DNA of 64,000 nucleotides from Pseudomonas sp. P8_229 (GTDB taxonomy: Bacteria; Pseudomonadota; Gammaproteobacteria; Pseudomonadales; Pseudomonadaceae), in contig NZ_CP125378.1 in NCBI RefSeq assembly GCF_034008635.1, positions 3,593,501 to 3,657,500 on the forward strand, given 5' to 3'. Shown here one piece after another: positions 18,243 through 28,490 of this stretch (positions within the stretch are counted from its first letter, which is position 1; each line of letters starts with the position of its first letter). Under the pieces are notes generated by a model. That model was not told the DNA's origin and did not search any database. It saw only the letters and a list, made by a program, of their open reading frames with translations. A program made the translations under genes and the position numbers.

Positions 18243-19070
18243 TCAAGGCGCGAACGGCATGACACGCTTGTGATGGGTCTTGTTGTAGGTCGCGACGATG
18301 ATGTCGAACGCTTCCTGGCGCACCGGCTCGCCGTGCAGGAACGCGTCGATCTCGGCGTAGGTCACGCCGTGGGACGCTTCGTCCGGCTTGCCCGGCGACA
18401 GGTCTTCCAGATCCGCCGTCGGAATTTTCTCGACCAACGACTCTGGTGCACCAAAGCTGCGCGCAATCGCCCGGACCTGGTTTTTCACCAGACCGCTGAG
18501 CGGCGCCAGATCACAAGCGCCGTCACCGAACTTGGTGAAGAAACCCATCACCGCTTCCGCCGCATGGTCGGTGCCGATCACCAGACCGTGCGCCGCGCCA
18601 GCGATGGTGTACTGGGCGACCATGCGCATCCGCGCCTTGGTGTTGCCCAATACGAAATCCACCGACACCGCATGCTTGCCTTCGAACGCCGCGACTTCAC
18701 TGGCCAGCGACTTCACCGCCGGGCCGATGTTGACGGTGTGGCGCTCATCCGGGGCGATGAAGTCCACCGAAGCTTGTGCGTCGTGCTCATCGAACTGGGT
18801 TTCGTACGGCAGGCGCACGGCAATGAACTTGTAGCTGTGGTCACCGGTGCGCTCGCGCAGTTCGCGCATGGCGCGCTGGGCCAAGAGGCCTGCGGTCAGC
18901 GAGTCAACACCGCCACTGATGCCCAGCACCAGGGTCTTGAGGCCGGAATTGACCAGGCAGTCCTGGATGAAGGTGATGCGCCGGGCAATTTCCGCTTCGA
19001 GGGCCTGGTGGCCGGCGAATGGCGGTTGGACCTTGAGCTGTTCAGCAATCTCACGCTGTACGGCTTGCAT
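18243..19070 (-). CDS. nadE: Ammonia-dependent NAD+ synthetase
   Basis: This enzyme adenylates and amidates deamido-NAD using ATP and ammonia, the last step of NAD synthesis. The 275-residue protein is the short NH3-dependent form without a glutaminase domain. The PP-loop motif [14 protein letters not shown] is at residues 49-62. Later segments [26 protein letters not shown] bind the nicotinate-side substrate. The start at 19070 ([12 protein letters not shown]) has AGGAG upstream, inside the end of pncB; the longer ATG at 19139 overlaps pncB and is rejected. Only 4 bases separate it from the pncB stop, so the two form a salvage operon. Confidence 0.97.
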   Translation of the reverse strand: MQAVQREIAEQLKVQPPFAGHQALEAEIARRITFIQDCLVNSGLKTLVLGISGGVDSLTAGLLAQRAMRELRERTGDHSYKFIAVRLPYETQFDEHDAQASVDFIAPDERHTVNIGPAVKSLASEVAAFEGKHAVSVDFVLGNTKARMRMVAQYTIAGAAHGLVIGTDHAAEAVMGFFTKFGDGACDLAPLSGLVKNQVRAIARSFGAPESLVEKIPTADLEDLSPGKPDEASHGVTYAEIDAFLHGEPVRQEAFDIIVATYNKTHHKRVMPFAP

Positions 19071-19074
19071 GAAT

Positions 19075-20298
19075 TCACTCCTTGCTAGATAGACTGGAAA
19101 CGGCAGGAACCTGGAAAACGTGTCGCAAATAGGCGACAAAGTTGGGGTCTTTACAGTGAGTCTTGCCGGGCTCGTCGGAGATCTTCGCCACCGGCTGGCC
19201 GTTGCAGGCAGTCATTTTAAGCACGATGCTCATCGGTTCGACACCCGGAATGTCACAGGTCAGGTTGGTGCCGATGCCAAAGCTGACGTTGATCCGACCG
19301 TGCAGCGCGCGGAAGATCTCCAGCGACTTGGGCAGGCTCAGGCTGTCGGAGAACACCAACGTCTTGCTCATCGGGTCGATGCCGAGCTTGTGGTAGTGGG
19401 CGATGCATTTTTCGCCCCACTGCACCGGATCCCCGGAATCGTGACGCAGGCCATCGAAGAGCTTGGCGAAGAACAGGTCGAAGTCGCCGAGGAAGGCGTC
19501 GGTGGTGATGCAGTCCGTGAGGGCGATGCCCAGCAGCCCCCGGTATTCACGCACCCAGCAGTCGAGGGCGGCGATCTGGCTGTCGATCAGCCGAGGGCCG
19601 AGTTGCTGATGAGCCATGATCCATTCATGGGCCATGGTGCCCAGCGGTTTCATGTCCAGCTCGCGGGACAGGTGCACGTTGCTGGTGCCGACGAAGCGCC
19701 CGGGGAAATCGTGCTTGAGCACGTTCACCACTTCTTCCTGCACACGGTACGAAAAGCGTCGGCGGGTACCGAAATCGGCGACCTGCAACTGCGCCAGTTC
19801 ATCGGTCGAGGCGTTGGCGCTGAGCCAGTCGAACTTGCGATACAGCTGCTCACGCGCCTGTACCAGCTGGATTTCCCGGTAGCGATAGCGGTTGCGCACT
19901 TCGCTGACGATCGCCAGCAGCGGCACTTCGTACAAAATCACATGCAGCCACGGGCCACGTAGACGGATGAACAGTTCGCCGTTCTCGATCCCGGTGTGCA
20001 GATAGCGCAGGTTGAAGCGGAACAATCCGAGAAAACGCAGGAAATCCGGTTTGAGGAAGCTGATGCGCTCCAGGAAACTCAACTGGTCGGCGCTCAGGCT
20101 CAGTTCGGCCAGACGCTCGACCTGATAACGGATCTCGGCCAGGTATGGGCGCAGATCTTCGCTGTTACGGCAACGAAACTCCCATTCGACTTCGACGTTG
20201 GGGTAGTTGTGCAGCACCGCCTGCATCATCGTCAGTTTGTAGAAGTCGGTGTCGAGCAGGTTCTGCACGATGCGATCGGCAAACACACTCTCGCTCAT
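19075..20298 (-). CDS. pncB: Nicotinate phosphoribosyltransferase
   Basis: This enzyme converts nicotinate and PRPP to nicotinate mononucleotide with ATP hydrolysis (Preiss-Handler NAD salvage). The 407-residue protein starts [24 protein letters not shown], whose DTDFYKLTM is a family signature. The catalytic histidine region [30 protein letters not shown] is intact, as is the phosphate-binding part [18 protein letters not shown]. It is the first gene of the pncB-nadE operon, so deamido-NAD supply and amidation are co-expressed. An alternative ATG at 20343 lacks homology to the family. Confidence 0.96.
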   Translation of the reverse strand: MSESVFADRIVQNLLDTDFYKLTMMQAVLHNYPNVEVEWEFRCRNSEDLRPYLAEIRYQVERLAELSLSADQLSFLERISFLKPDFLRFLGLFRFNLRYLHTGIENGELFIRLRGPWLHVILYEVPLLAIVSEVRNRYRYREIQLVQAREQLYRKFDWLSANASTDELAQLQVADFGTRRRFSYRVQEEVVNVLKHDFPGRFVGTSNVHLSRELDMKPLGTMAHEWIMAHQQLGPRLIDSQIAALDCWVREYRGLLGIALTDCITTDAFLGDFDLFFAKLFDGLRHDSGDPVQWGEKCIAHYHKLGIDPMSKTLVFSDSLSLPKSLEIFRALHGRINVSFGIGTNLTCDIPGVEPMSIVLKMTACNGQPVAKISDEPGKTHCKDPNFVAYLRHVFQVPAVSSLSSKE

Positions 20299-20405
20299 AA
20301 ACGGGGTCTCCAGGTGCACCGCGCATGGCGCGGTATCAAACAATGGTGCTAGTGGCGCATATCAGCGGTGGGGATTGCCAGCAATATTTGGCAGGTGAAG
20401 ATCAT

Positions 20406-20508
20406 TTGTGGTGAGGGGATTTATCCCCGATGGGTTGCGCAGCGACCCCAAAAATTCAAGAGTGACGACTGCTGCGCAGTCGATCGGGGATAAATCCCCT
20501 CACCACAA
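20406..20508. repeat. Long inverted repeat of the ggggatttatcccc class
   Basis: The arms ttgtggtgaggggatttatccccga and its near-complement enclose inner arms (gcgcagcgac, and ctgcgcagtcg on the other side). The 103-base element can form one long hairpin. It is a different repeat family from the other REPs and occurs once in this window, between pncB and the LysR gene. Confidence 0.8.
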
Positions 20509-20525
20509 GTTTGTGTTTCGGTCTG

Positions 20526-21428
20526 TTAAGCAGCAGGGCTGTCGATCTGTTCCAGCATCCACTTCACAAAATCCCGCACCTTTGGCACCTCCGCCGCATG
20601 TTCCGGGTAGGCCAGGTAATAGGCGTCGGAACTGGGCATTGCATGCGGCCAGGGAATGACCAGTTTGCCGTCGGCCAATTCCTCCTCCACGAGAAACCGT
20701 GGTAACAGCGCCACGCCGCAGCCGACCTGAGCGGCACGGATGCACATATAAAAGGTTTCGAAGCGCGGCCCGTGGTAGCTGTGTTCGGTGTGGTAACCCT
20801 GACTGTCGAACCAGTCGTGCCACGCCTGCGGGCGCGAGGCGTTTTGCAGCAGTACCAGGTCGGTCAGTTGCGTCGGGTCGGTGAAGGGCGTGTCCGGCAG
20901 ACTGCCCGGTGCACAGACCGGCACCAGCTCTTCGCCGAACAGCTTCAGGCACTCGGTGCCGGGGCGTGAACTCTGGCCGAAATAGAACGCCAGATCGCTG
21001 CGCCCTTGCAGCAAATCATCGGCCTCCTGCTCGTTGCACAGATCCAGATGGATCGACGGATGGCGCAGGCGCCAGCCTTTCAGGCGCGGTACCAGCCAGC
21101 GGGCGCCGAAGGTCGAGGGCGTAGAGACGCGCAGGACTTCGGTCTCGCCGCCGTAGGAACGCAGGTAATGCGTCGACATTTCCACCTGGGTGAGGATTTT
21201 TCGGACTTCCACCAGGTACAAATCCCCGGCCGGGGTCATCTGCAAGCGACGACGAACACGACGGAACAACAAGTGCTGGAGCAATTCCTCAAGCTGCGCC
21301 ACTTGCTTGCTGACAGCGCTCTGGGTCAGGTTCAGTTCCTCGGCGGCCCGGGTAAAACTCAGGTGCCGGGTCACGGCCTCGAAGCACTGCAACGCGGTGA
21401 TCGACGGCAGGTGGCGTTTATTCAGCAT
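20526..21428 (-). CDS. LysR-family regulator divergent from amaB
   Basis: The 300-residue protein has the LysR N-terminal helix-turn-helix (ALQCFEAVTRHLSFTRAAEEL followed by LTQSAVSKQVAQLEELL) at about residues 10-60 and a GcvA-like effector domain. It is divergent from amaB with 165 bases between the two starts, which fits a regulator of the lysine/pipecolate genes. In P. putida KT2440 a LysR gene sits beside amaA-amaB in the same arrangement (from memory, PP_5257-PP_5259). The ligand is not known from sequence; a lysine-pathway intermediate is the natural guess. Confidence 0.88.
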   Translation of the reverse strand: MLNKRHLPSITALQCFEAVTRHLSFTRAAEELNLTQSAVSKQVAQLEELLQHLLFRRVRRRLQMTPAGDLYLVEVRKILTQVEMSTHYLRSYGGETEVLRVSTPSTFGARWLVPRLKGWRLRHPSIHLDLCNEQEADDLLQGRSDLAFYFGQSSRPGTECLKLFGEELVPVCAPGSLPDTPFTDPTQLTDLVLLQNASRPQAWHDWFDSQGYHTEHSYHGPRFETFYMCIRAAQVGCGVALLPRFLVEEELADGKLVIPWPHAMPSSDAYYLAYPEHAAEVPKVRDFVKWMLEQIDSPAA

Positions 21429-21593
21429 GGGTGATCCCTTTTTCTTGTCTTTCTATGCGCAGCATGAATAAACGGAATGATATCTCGCGTAAAGGTCGTT
21501 TGTTGCCTCGCCGGTCTGACGCTACAACTAAAGGCCTGCCCGGTCGTGAACATTCGACCGCACACATTCAGTTTTTCGCTTGAGGAGTGACCC

Positions 21594-23084
21594 ATGGTTG
21601 CCGCATTGCTTGATCGTCTTGGTGTGAACCCGGCCCTGTACCAGAACGGCAAAGTGCCGGTGCATTCGCCCATCGATGGCAGCCGCATCGCCGCCGTGAA
21701 CTGGGAAGGCCCGGCCGAAGTCGAGCAGCACATCAGTCGCGCAGATCATGCGTTCGAACAATGGCGCAAGGTGCCGGCCCCGCGTCGCGGCGAGCTGGTG
21801 CGTCAGTTCGGCGAAGTGCTACGCGAATACAAGGCCGACCTCGGCGAGCTGGTGTCGTGGGAAGCGGGCAAGATCACCCAGGAAGGTCTGGGTGAAGTGC
21901 AGGAGATGATCGACATCTGCGACTTCGCCGTCGGCCTGTCCCGTCAACTTTACGGTTTGACCATCGCCTCCGAGCGCCCGGGCCACCACATGCGTGAAAC
22001 CTGGCATCCGCTGGGCGTGGTTGGCGTGATCAGTGCGTTCAACTTCCCGGTCGCGGTGTGGGCGTGGAACACCACGCTGGCGCTGGTCTGCGGCAACCCG
22101 GTGGTGTGGAAACCGTCGGAGAAGACTCCGCTGACCGCACTGGCTTGCCAAGCGCTGTTTGATCGCGTGGTGAAGAATTTCACCGATGCTCCAGCAAACC
22201 TGTGCCAGGTGATCATTGGTGGTCGCGATGCCGGCGAAGCGCTGGTGGATGACCCGCGTGTGGCGCTGATCAGCGCCACCGGCAGCACCCGCATGGGCCG
22301 CGAAGTGGCGCCGAAAGTCGCCGCACGTTTTGCCCGCAGCATTCTGGAACTGGGCGGCAACAACGCGATGATCCTCGGCCCGAGCGCCGATCTGGACATG
22401 GCTGTACGCGCCATTCTGTTCAGTGCGGTCGGCACTGCCGGTCAACGTTGCACCACGCTGCGTCGTCTGATCGCCCATGAATCGGTGAAAGAAGAGATCG
22501 TCACCCGCCTCAAAGCCGCGTACGCGAAAGTGCGCATCGGCCATCCGCTGGAAGGCAATCTGGTCGGTCCGCTGATCGACAAACACAGCTTCGAAAACAT
22601 GCAGGATGCGCTGGAGCAGGCGTTGAGCGAGGGCGGTCGGGTGTTCGGCGGCAAGCGTCAGCTTGAAGCGCAATTTCCCAACGCCTACTACGTATCGCCG
22701 GCGATTGTTGAAATGCCGGAGCAGAGCGATGTGGTCTGCAGCGAAACCTTCGCGCCGATCCTCTACGTGGTCGGTTACAGCGACTTCCAGGAAGCGCTGC
22801 GCCTGAACAACGCTGTACCGCAAGGCCTGTCGTCATGCATCTTCACCACTGATGTGCGCGAGGCCGAGCAGTTCATGTCGGCGGTCGGCAGCGACTGCGG
22901 CATCGCTAACGTCAACATCGGCCCGAGCGGCGCGGAAATCGGCGGCGCGTTTGGTGGCGAGAAGGAGACCGGCGGTGGCCGCGAGTCGGGCTCCGACGCC
23001 TGGCGCGCGTACATGCGCCGCCAGACCAATACCGTGAACTACTCGCTGGAGTTGCCGCTGGCGCAGGGCATCACCTTCGACTGA
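21594..23084 (+). CDS. amaB: Delta-1-piperideine-6-carboxylate (aminoadipate semialdehyde) dehydrogenase
   Basis: This is an NAD(P)-dependent aldehyde dehydrogenase of 496 residues that oxidises L-aminoadipate semialdehyde, the open form of piperideine-6-carboxylate, to L-2-aminoadipate. The family motifs are intact: SAFNFPVAVWAWNTTLAL, WKPSEKTPLTA, ELGGNNAMI with the general-base Glu, and the catalytic Cys286 in GQRCTTLRR. The C-terminal PSGAEIGGAFGGEKETGGGRESGSDAW is typical of the ALDH7-like branch, which includes P. putida AmaB. A GAGGAG lies 7 bases before the ATG. The amaA oxidase follows, so the pair converts pipecolate to aminoadipate. Confidence 0.9.
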   Translation: MVAALLDRLGVNPALYQNGKVPVHSPIDGSRIAAVNWEGPAEVEQHISRADHAFEQWRKVPAPRRGELVRQFGEVLREYKADLGELVSWEAGKITQEGLGEVQEMIDICDFAVGLSRQLYGLTIASERPGHHMRETWHPLGVVGVISAFNFPVAVWAWNTTLALVCGNPVVWKPSEKTPLTALACQALFDRVVKNFTDAPANLCQVIIGGRDAGEALVDDPRVALISATGSTRMGREVAPKVAARFARSILELGGNNAMILGPSADLDMAVRAILFSAVGTAGQRCTTLRRLIAHESVKEEIVTRLKAAYAKVRIGHPLEGNLVGPLIDKHSFENMQDALEQALSEGGRVFGGKRQLEAQFPNAYYVSPAIVEMPEQSDVVCSETFAPILYVVGYSDFQEALRLNNAVPQGLSSCIFTTDVREAEQFMSAVGSDCGIANVNIGPSGAEIGGAFGGEKETGGGRESGSDAWRAYMRRQTNTVNYSLELPLAQGITFD

Positions 23085-23096
23085 CAGGTGGAGATC

Positions 23097-23203
23097 GATC
23101 GTTCCCACGCTCTGCGTGGGAATGCCTCACCGGACGCTCCGCGTTCGCTTCTGGGACGCAGAGCGTCCCTGACTGCGTTCCCACGCAGAGCGTGGGAACG
23201 ATC
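23097..23203. repeat. Long palindromic repeat of the gttcccacgc class (copy 1)
   Basis: The outer arms gatcgttcccacgctctgcg and its complement enclose inner arms (gacgctccgcg, and cgcagagcgtc on the other side), giving a branched or extended hairpin of 107 bases. It lies between amaB and amaA. A near-identical element occurs at 61132-61238 and a short form at 54076-54106. Confidence 0.88.
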
Positions 23204-23242
23204 ATTTTGCAGTGTTTGGCAGGTTTCTGTTGGAGTCTGGCA

Positions 23243-24526
23243 ATGCCGTTACGCGAAGAATGTCTGTGGGAAAAACTCACGCCGCAAAGGCCGGATAACA
23301 CCGCGCTCAAGGGTGAAGTCAAAGTCGATGTCTGCGTGATCGGCGCCGGGTTTACCGGCTTGTCGGCGGCGCTGCATCTGTTGGAAAAGGGCAAGAGCGT
23401 CTGCGTGCTGGAAGCGCATCGTGCCGGGCACGGTGGGTCCGGGCGCAATGTCGGGCTGGTCAACGCCGGCATGTGGATCCCGCCGGACGAGATCGAGGCC
23501 GGGTTTGGCGAGGCCGTTGGCAGCCAGCTCAACCGCATGCTCGGAGCGGCGCCGGCGCTGGTGTTCAGCCTGGTGGAGAAGTACAACATCGATTGCCAGT
23601 TGCGCCGCGAAGGCACCCTGCACATGGCGCACAATGCCAAGGGCGAGGCCGATCTGCGCAGTCGCGAGCAACAATGGAAGCGCCGTGGCGCACCGGTCGA
23701 ACTGCTGACCGGCAAGGCCTGCCAACAAGCCACCGGCACGCAGAAGATCGCTGCGGCATTGCTCGACCGCCGCGCCGGCACCCTCAACCCGATGGCCTAT
23801 GTCACCGGGCTGGCCAATGCGGTGAAAGGCCTGGGCGGGCAGATGTTCGATCACTCGCCGGTGACCCGACTCGAACGCCAGGGCCAGCAATGGTCGGTGC
23901 AAACCGAACAGGGCTCAGTGCTTGCCGAACAAGTGGTGATTGCCTCCAACGCCTACACCGAGGGCGACTGGACCGAACTCAAGCGCAACTTCTTCCCCGG
24001 TTATTACTATCAGGTCGCCTCGGTTCCGCTGACCGAAGACGCTGCCCAGGAAATCCTCCCGGGCGGGCAGGGCTCGTGGGATACGCGGCAGGTGCTGAGC
24101 AGCATTCGCCGCGACAAGGACGGCCGTTTGTTGCTCGGCAGTCTGGGCAACGGCAATCAGAAACCCACCTGGTTTCTCAAGACCTGGGCCGACCGGGTGC
24201 AGCAGCACTACTTCCCCAACCTGAAACCGGTGGAGTGGGAATGCACCTGGACCGGGCGCATCGCCTTTACTCCCGATCACCTGATGCGCCTGTTCGAGCC
24301 GGCGCCTGGCCTGGTGGCTGTCACCGGTTACAACGGTCGCGGCGTGACCACCGGCACCGTGGTCGGCAAGGCCTTCGCCGATTACCTGTGTCACGGCAAT
24401 CCTCAAGCCCTGCCGATCCCCTTCGCACCGATGCAGCCCTTGGCCGGCGTCGGTTTGCGCAGCTGCCTTTATGAGGCGGGTTTCTCGCTGTATCACGCGG
24501 GCCAGTGCCTGCGCATCGTCATCTGA
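23243..24526 (+). CDS. amaA: L-pipecolate oxidase (FAD-dependent, DAO family)
   Basis: This 427-residue FAD oxidoreductase oxidises L-pipecolate to delta-1-piperideine-6-carboxylate in the D-lysine branch of lysine catabolism. The dinucleotide-binding motif [21 protein letters not shown] is near residues 30-50, followed by the second glycine-rich segment [15 protein letters not shown]. The C-terminal [21 protein letters not shown] closes the FAD fold. I chose ATG 23243 ([12 protein letters not shown]) because the upstream extension runs into the palindromic repeat and because TTGGAG precedes this ATG. Specific substrate assignment rests on the neighbouring amaB and the LysR gene. Confidence 0.87.
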   Translation: MPLREECLWEKLTPQRPDNTALKGEVKVDVCVIGAGFTGLSAALHLLEKGKSVCVLEAHRAGHGGSGRNVGLVNAGMWIPPDEIEAGFGEAVGSQLNRMLGAAPALVFSLVEKYNIDCQLRREGTLHMAHNAKGEADLRSREQQWKRRGAPVELLTGKACQQATGTQKIAAALLDRRAGTLNPMAYVTGLANAVKGLGGQMFDHSPVTRLERQGQQWSVQTEQGSVLAEQVVIASNAYTEGDWTELKRNFFPGYYYQVASVPLTEDAAQEILPGGQGSWDTRQVLSSIRRDKDGRLLLGSLGNGNQKPTWFLKTWADRVQQHYFPNLKPVEWECTWTGRIAFTPDHLMRLFEPAPGLVAVTGYNGRGVTTGTVVGKAFADYLCHGNPQALPIPFAPMQPLAGVGLRSCLYEAGFSLYHAGQCLRIVI

Positions 24527-24582
24527 GTGTTGAATTATGTTGCCGGAAGCGGCGCTTTTCGATGCAGCGACTAGCCTGTAAT

Positions 24583-24608
24583 GGTGCGGGTTGTAGCAGT
24601 CCCGCACC
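24583..24608 (+). promoter_or_regulatory. Perfect 8-bp inverted repeat upstream of braC
   Basis: ggtgcggg and cccgcacc flank a 10-base loop in the amaA-braC gap. It could be an operator or a weak terminator for amaA; no T run follows, which favours an operator or structural role. Confidence 0.35.
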
Positions 24609-24660
24609 AGCAGTGTGCAGTTCGGTGACGCGAGCTGTTACAGGCTGGTTGCACGTCGTT

Positions 24661-24676
24661 TGGTGCCGCGGTTGCA
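24661..24676 (+). promoter_or_regulatory. Possible sigma-54 promoter for braC
   Basis: The sequence TGGTGCCGCGGTTGCA has GG and GC exactly 12 bases apart, as at -24/-12. Against TGGCACG-N4-TTGCA it has three mismatches in the -24 element and none in the -12 element. It would give a ~210-base leader before braC. A 7-bp hairpin (ggcgcaa/ttgcgcc, 24682-24700) lies directly at the predicted start. The rest of this 368-base gap shows nothing recognisable. Confidence 0.35.
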
Positions 24677-24894
24677 ATGATGGCGCAAGCGGGTTGCGCC
24701 TCAGATTTAAAAAGGTTTCACCTTCCGCGGTTTAGACGGTTGCACGCCCAATGAAAATGGGAACGAAACAGTCGAAATAACAAGAAAGCAGCGACTTTTT
24801 GAAGAATAAAAAACCGATGGCACGGCGCTTGCTCAGAGCATTCAGTGAAGTGAAGTCGCAGTGCCAACTAAAAAAAACCTTGGAGCACCACCTC

Positions 24895-26028
24895 ATGTCC
24901 CAGACGTTTTACAAGAAAGGCTTTCTGGCCCTCGCAGTTGCTACTGCGCTGGGTGTTTCTGCGTTTGCTCAAGCTGATGTGAAAATCGGTGTAGCGGGTC
25001 CAATGACTGGCGCCAACGCGGCATTTGGCGAGCAGTACATGAAGGGTGCACAGGCAGCGGCGGACGCGGTCAATGCGGCAGGCGGCGTCAACGGCGAGAA
25101 AATCGTACTGGTCAAGGGCGATGACGCCTGCGAACCGAAACAGGCTGTAACGGTCGCCAAGGACCTGGTCAACCAGAAGGTTGCCGGTGTGGTCGGTCAC
25201 TTCTGCTCCTCCTCCACCATCCCCGCCTCGGAAATCTACGACGAAGCCGGCGTCATCGCGATCACTCCGGGTTCCACCAACCCGCAAGTGACCGAGCGCG
25301 GCCTGAGCGCCATGTTCCGTATGTGCGGGCGTGACGACCAGCAAGGCATCGTGGCCGGCGACTACATCGTCGATGTGCTCAAGGGCAAGAAAGTCGCCGT
25401 GCTGCACGACAAGGACACCTACGGTCAGGGCCTGGCCGATGCGACCAAGGCTCAGCTGGAAAAACGTGGCGTGAAGCCGGTGCTGTATGAAGGCCTGACC
25501 CGTGGCGAGAAAGACTTCAGTGCCGTGGTCACCAAGATCCGTGCGGCCGGTGCCGACGTGGTCTACTTCGGCGGCCTGCACCCGGAAGCCGGGCCGCTGG
25601 TCAAGCAACTGCGCACCGAAGGCCTGAAAGACGTCAAGTTCATGTCTGACGACGGTATCGTCACCGACGAACTGGTGACCACCGCCGGTGGCCCGCAATA
25701 CGTTGACGGCGTGCTGATGACCTTTGGCGCCGACCCTCGTCTGCTGCCAGAAAGTAAAACCGTTGTGGATGCTTTCCGCAAAGCCGGTACCGAGCCTGAA
25801 GGCTACACCCTTTATGCCTACGCATCGGTCCAGACCCTGGCGGCCGCCTTCAACGGCGCCAAGTCCAACAGTGGCGAGAAAGCCGCCGAGTGGCTGAAAG
25901 CCAATCCGGTGAAAACCGTGATGGGCGAGAAGGCCTGGGACAAGAAGGGCGACCTGAAAGTCTCCGACTACGTGGTTTACCAGTGGGACGCGACAGGCAA
26001 ATATCACCAGCTGGAAAAACAGAAGTAA
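24895..26028 (+). CDS. braC: Branched-chain amino-acid ABC transporter, periplasmic binding protein
   Basis: BraC/LivK captures leucine, isoleucine, valine (and alanine or threonine in Pseudomonas) for the LIV-I importer. The 377-residue precursor has a signal peptide (MSQTFYKKGFLALAVATALG, cleavage probably after AFAQA). The mature domain begins DVKIGVAGPMTGANAAFGEQY, the family signature of the periplasmic Leu/Ile/Val-binding fold. HFCSSSTIPASEIY matches the ligand-binding loop. TTGGAG precedes the ATG at 24895. A 242-base gap with a REPIN separates it from braD, an arrangement that lets the binding protein be made in excess. Confidence 0.96.
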   Translation: MSQTFYKKGFLALAVATALGVSAFAQADVKIGVAGPMTGANAAFGEQYMKGAQAAADAVNAAGGVNGEKIVLVKGDDACEPKQAVTVAKDLVNQKVAGVVGHFCSSSTIPASEIYDEAGVIAITPGSTNPQVTERGLSAMFRMCGRDDQQGIVAGDYIVDVLKGKKVAVLHDKDTYGQGLADATKAQLEKRGVKPVLYEGLTRGEKDFSAVVTKIRAAGADVVYFGGLHPEAGPLVKQLRTEGLKDVKFMSDDGIVTDELVTTAGGPQYVDGVLMTFGADPRLLPESKTVVDAFRKAGTEPEGYTLYAYASVQTLAAAFNGAKSNSGEKAAEWLKANPVKTVMGEKAWDKKGDLKVSDYVVYQWDATGKYHQLEKQK

Positions 26029-26065
26029 GGGCTGACGCGATCAGTTGATCCCCCACCGATCCAAT

Positions 26066-26153
26066 GTGGGAGCGAGCCTGCTCGCGAAGACGGAATGACT
26101 GCCAACACATGTGTTGAATGATCGACCGCTTTCGCGAGCAGGCTCGCTCCCAC
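26066..26153. repeat. REPIN between braC and braD
   Basis: Facing arms of the gcgagcaggctcgctcccac type are placed after the binding-protein gene. In ABC operons this position often stabilises the upstream mRNA. Confidence 0.9.
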
Positions 26154-26270
26154 AGGGACGGTGTGGGATGGGCTGATCGTGGCTGACATTGCTCCGACGT
26201 AAATCTGTATTTTTCCTAGAAGAACCGCCCGCCCACCGGAGGGCAGGTTCTCATTGCGTGAGATTGCGTT

Positions 26271-27185
<915 letters not shown>

Positions 27186-27188
27186 GCG

Positions 27189-28490
27189 ATGTCTTCAACC
27201 ACTCAAAAAAACATCGATATCAAAAAAAGCCTGGTTGAGGCGATTCTGGCCGGCCTCATTGCGCTGATCGTGTTCGGCCCGATTGTCGGCGTCGTGCTCG
27301 ACGGCTACAGCTTCAAACTCGAACCGACCCGCGTCGCGTGGATCATCGGCATCGTCATGCTCGGCCGCTTTGCCCTGAGCCTGTTTCTGCAGACGCCCAA
27401 GGGCCTGAAGATTCTCGACGGATTCGAGAGCACCGGTTCCGGTGTGCATGTGCTGCCTGCCGATCACAAATCCTCCCTGCGCTGGGTCATCCCGCTGCTG
27501 ATTGTGCTCGCGGTCATCGTGCCGTTTGTCTCCAACTCCTATTTACTGGGCGTGGTCATCCTCGGGTTGATCTACGTGTTGCTGGGGCTGGGGCTGAACA
27601 TCGTGGTCGGCCTCGCTGGTCTGCTCGATCTCGGTTACGTGGCGTTCTACGCCATCGGCGCCTACGGTCTGGCGCTGGGTTATCAATACCTCGGGCTGGG
27701 CTTCTGGACCGTGCTGCCGCTGGCAGCGATCACTGCGGGTCTGGCTGGTTGCATCCTCGGCTTCCCGGTGCTGCGCCTGCATGGCGACTATCTGGCGATC
27801 GTGACCCTGGGCTTCGGTGAAATCATTCGCCTGATCCTTAACAACTGGCTGTCGCTGACCGGCGGCCCGAACGGCATGCCGGCACCGCTGCCAACGTTCT
27901 TCGGTCTGGAATTCGGCAAACGGGCTAAGGATGGCGGGGTGCCGTTCCACGAGTTCTTCGGCATCGCCTACAACCCTGACGTGAAGTACTACTTCATCTA
28001 CGCGGTGTTGTTCCTGGTGGTACTGGCCGTGCTGTACATCAAGCATCGCCTGGTGAAGATGCCGGTAGGCCGGGCCTGGGAAGCCTTGCGTGAAGACGAA
28101 ATCGCCTGTCGCTCGATGGGCCTGAATCACGTGCTGGTCAAGCTTTCGGCGTTCACCATCGGTGCGTCGACGGCAGGTCTGGCCGGGGTGTTCTTCGCCA
28201 CCTATCAAGGCTTCGTCAATCCGACCTCGTTCACCTTCTTCGAATCGGCGCTGATCCTCGCCATTGTGGTGCTCGGCGGCATGGGCTCGACCATCGGTGT
28301 GGTGATCGCGGCGTTCGTGCTGACGGTGGCCCCGGAACTGCTGCGCGGTTTCGCTGAATACCGCGTGCTGCTGTTCGGCATCCTGATGGTGTTGATGATG
28401 ATCTGGCGACCACGAGGGCTGATCCGCATCAGCCGTACCGGGGTCACTCCACGCAAAGGTGCCATTCACTACGAGAGGACTGCGCCATGA
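27189..28490 (+). CDS. braE: Branched-chain amino-acid ABC transporter permease (LivM type)
   Basis: The 433-residue permease is longer than BraD because of an N-terminal extension with additional membrane segments, normal for Pseudomonas LivM. The core begins near residue 115 (LLGVVILGLIYVLLGLGLNIVVGLAGLLDLG). The coupling loop VGRAWEALREDEIACRSMGLN is intact. A GTAAGCGATG context joins it to braD, and its stop overlaps the braF start by 4 bases, so expression is probably coupled. Confidence 0.96.
   Translation: MSSTTQKNIDIKKSLVEAILAGLIALIVFGPIVGVVLDGYSFKLEPTRVAWIIGIVMLGRFALSLFLQTPKGLKILDGFESTGSGVHVLPADHKSSLRWVIPLLIVLAVIVPFVSNSYLLGVVILGLIYVLLGLGLNIVVGLAGLLDLGYVAFYAIGAYGLALGYQYLGLGFWTVLPLAAITAGLAGCILGFPVLRLHGDYLAIVTLGFGEIIRLILNNWLSLTGGPNGMPAPLPTFFGLEFGKRAKDGGVPFHEFFGIAYNPDVKYYFIYAVLFLVVLAVLYIKHRLVKMPVGRAWEALREDEIACRSMGLNHVLVKLSAFTIGASTAGLAGVFFATYQGFVNPTSFTFFESALILAIVVLGGMGSTIGVVIAAFVLTVAPELLRGFAEYRVLLFGILMVLMMIWRPRGLIRISRTGVTPRKGAIHYERTAP

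Noticed and set aside
18177-19088. 303-residue plus-strand frame
   Set aside because: Opposite nadE, whose PP-loop motif confirms the minus strand.
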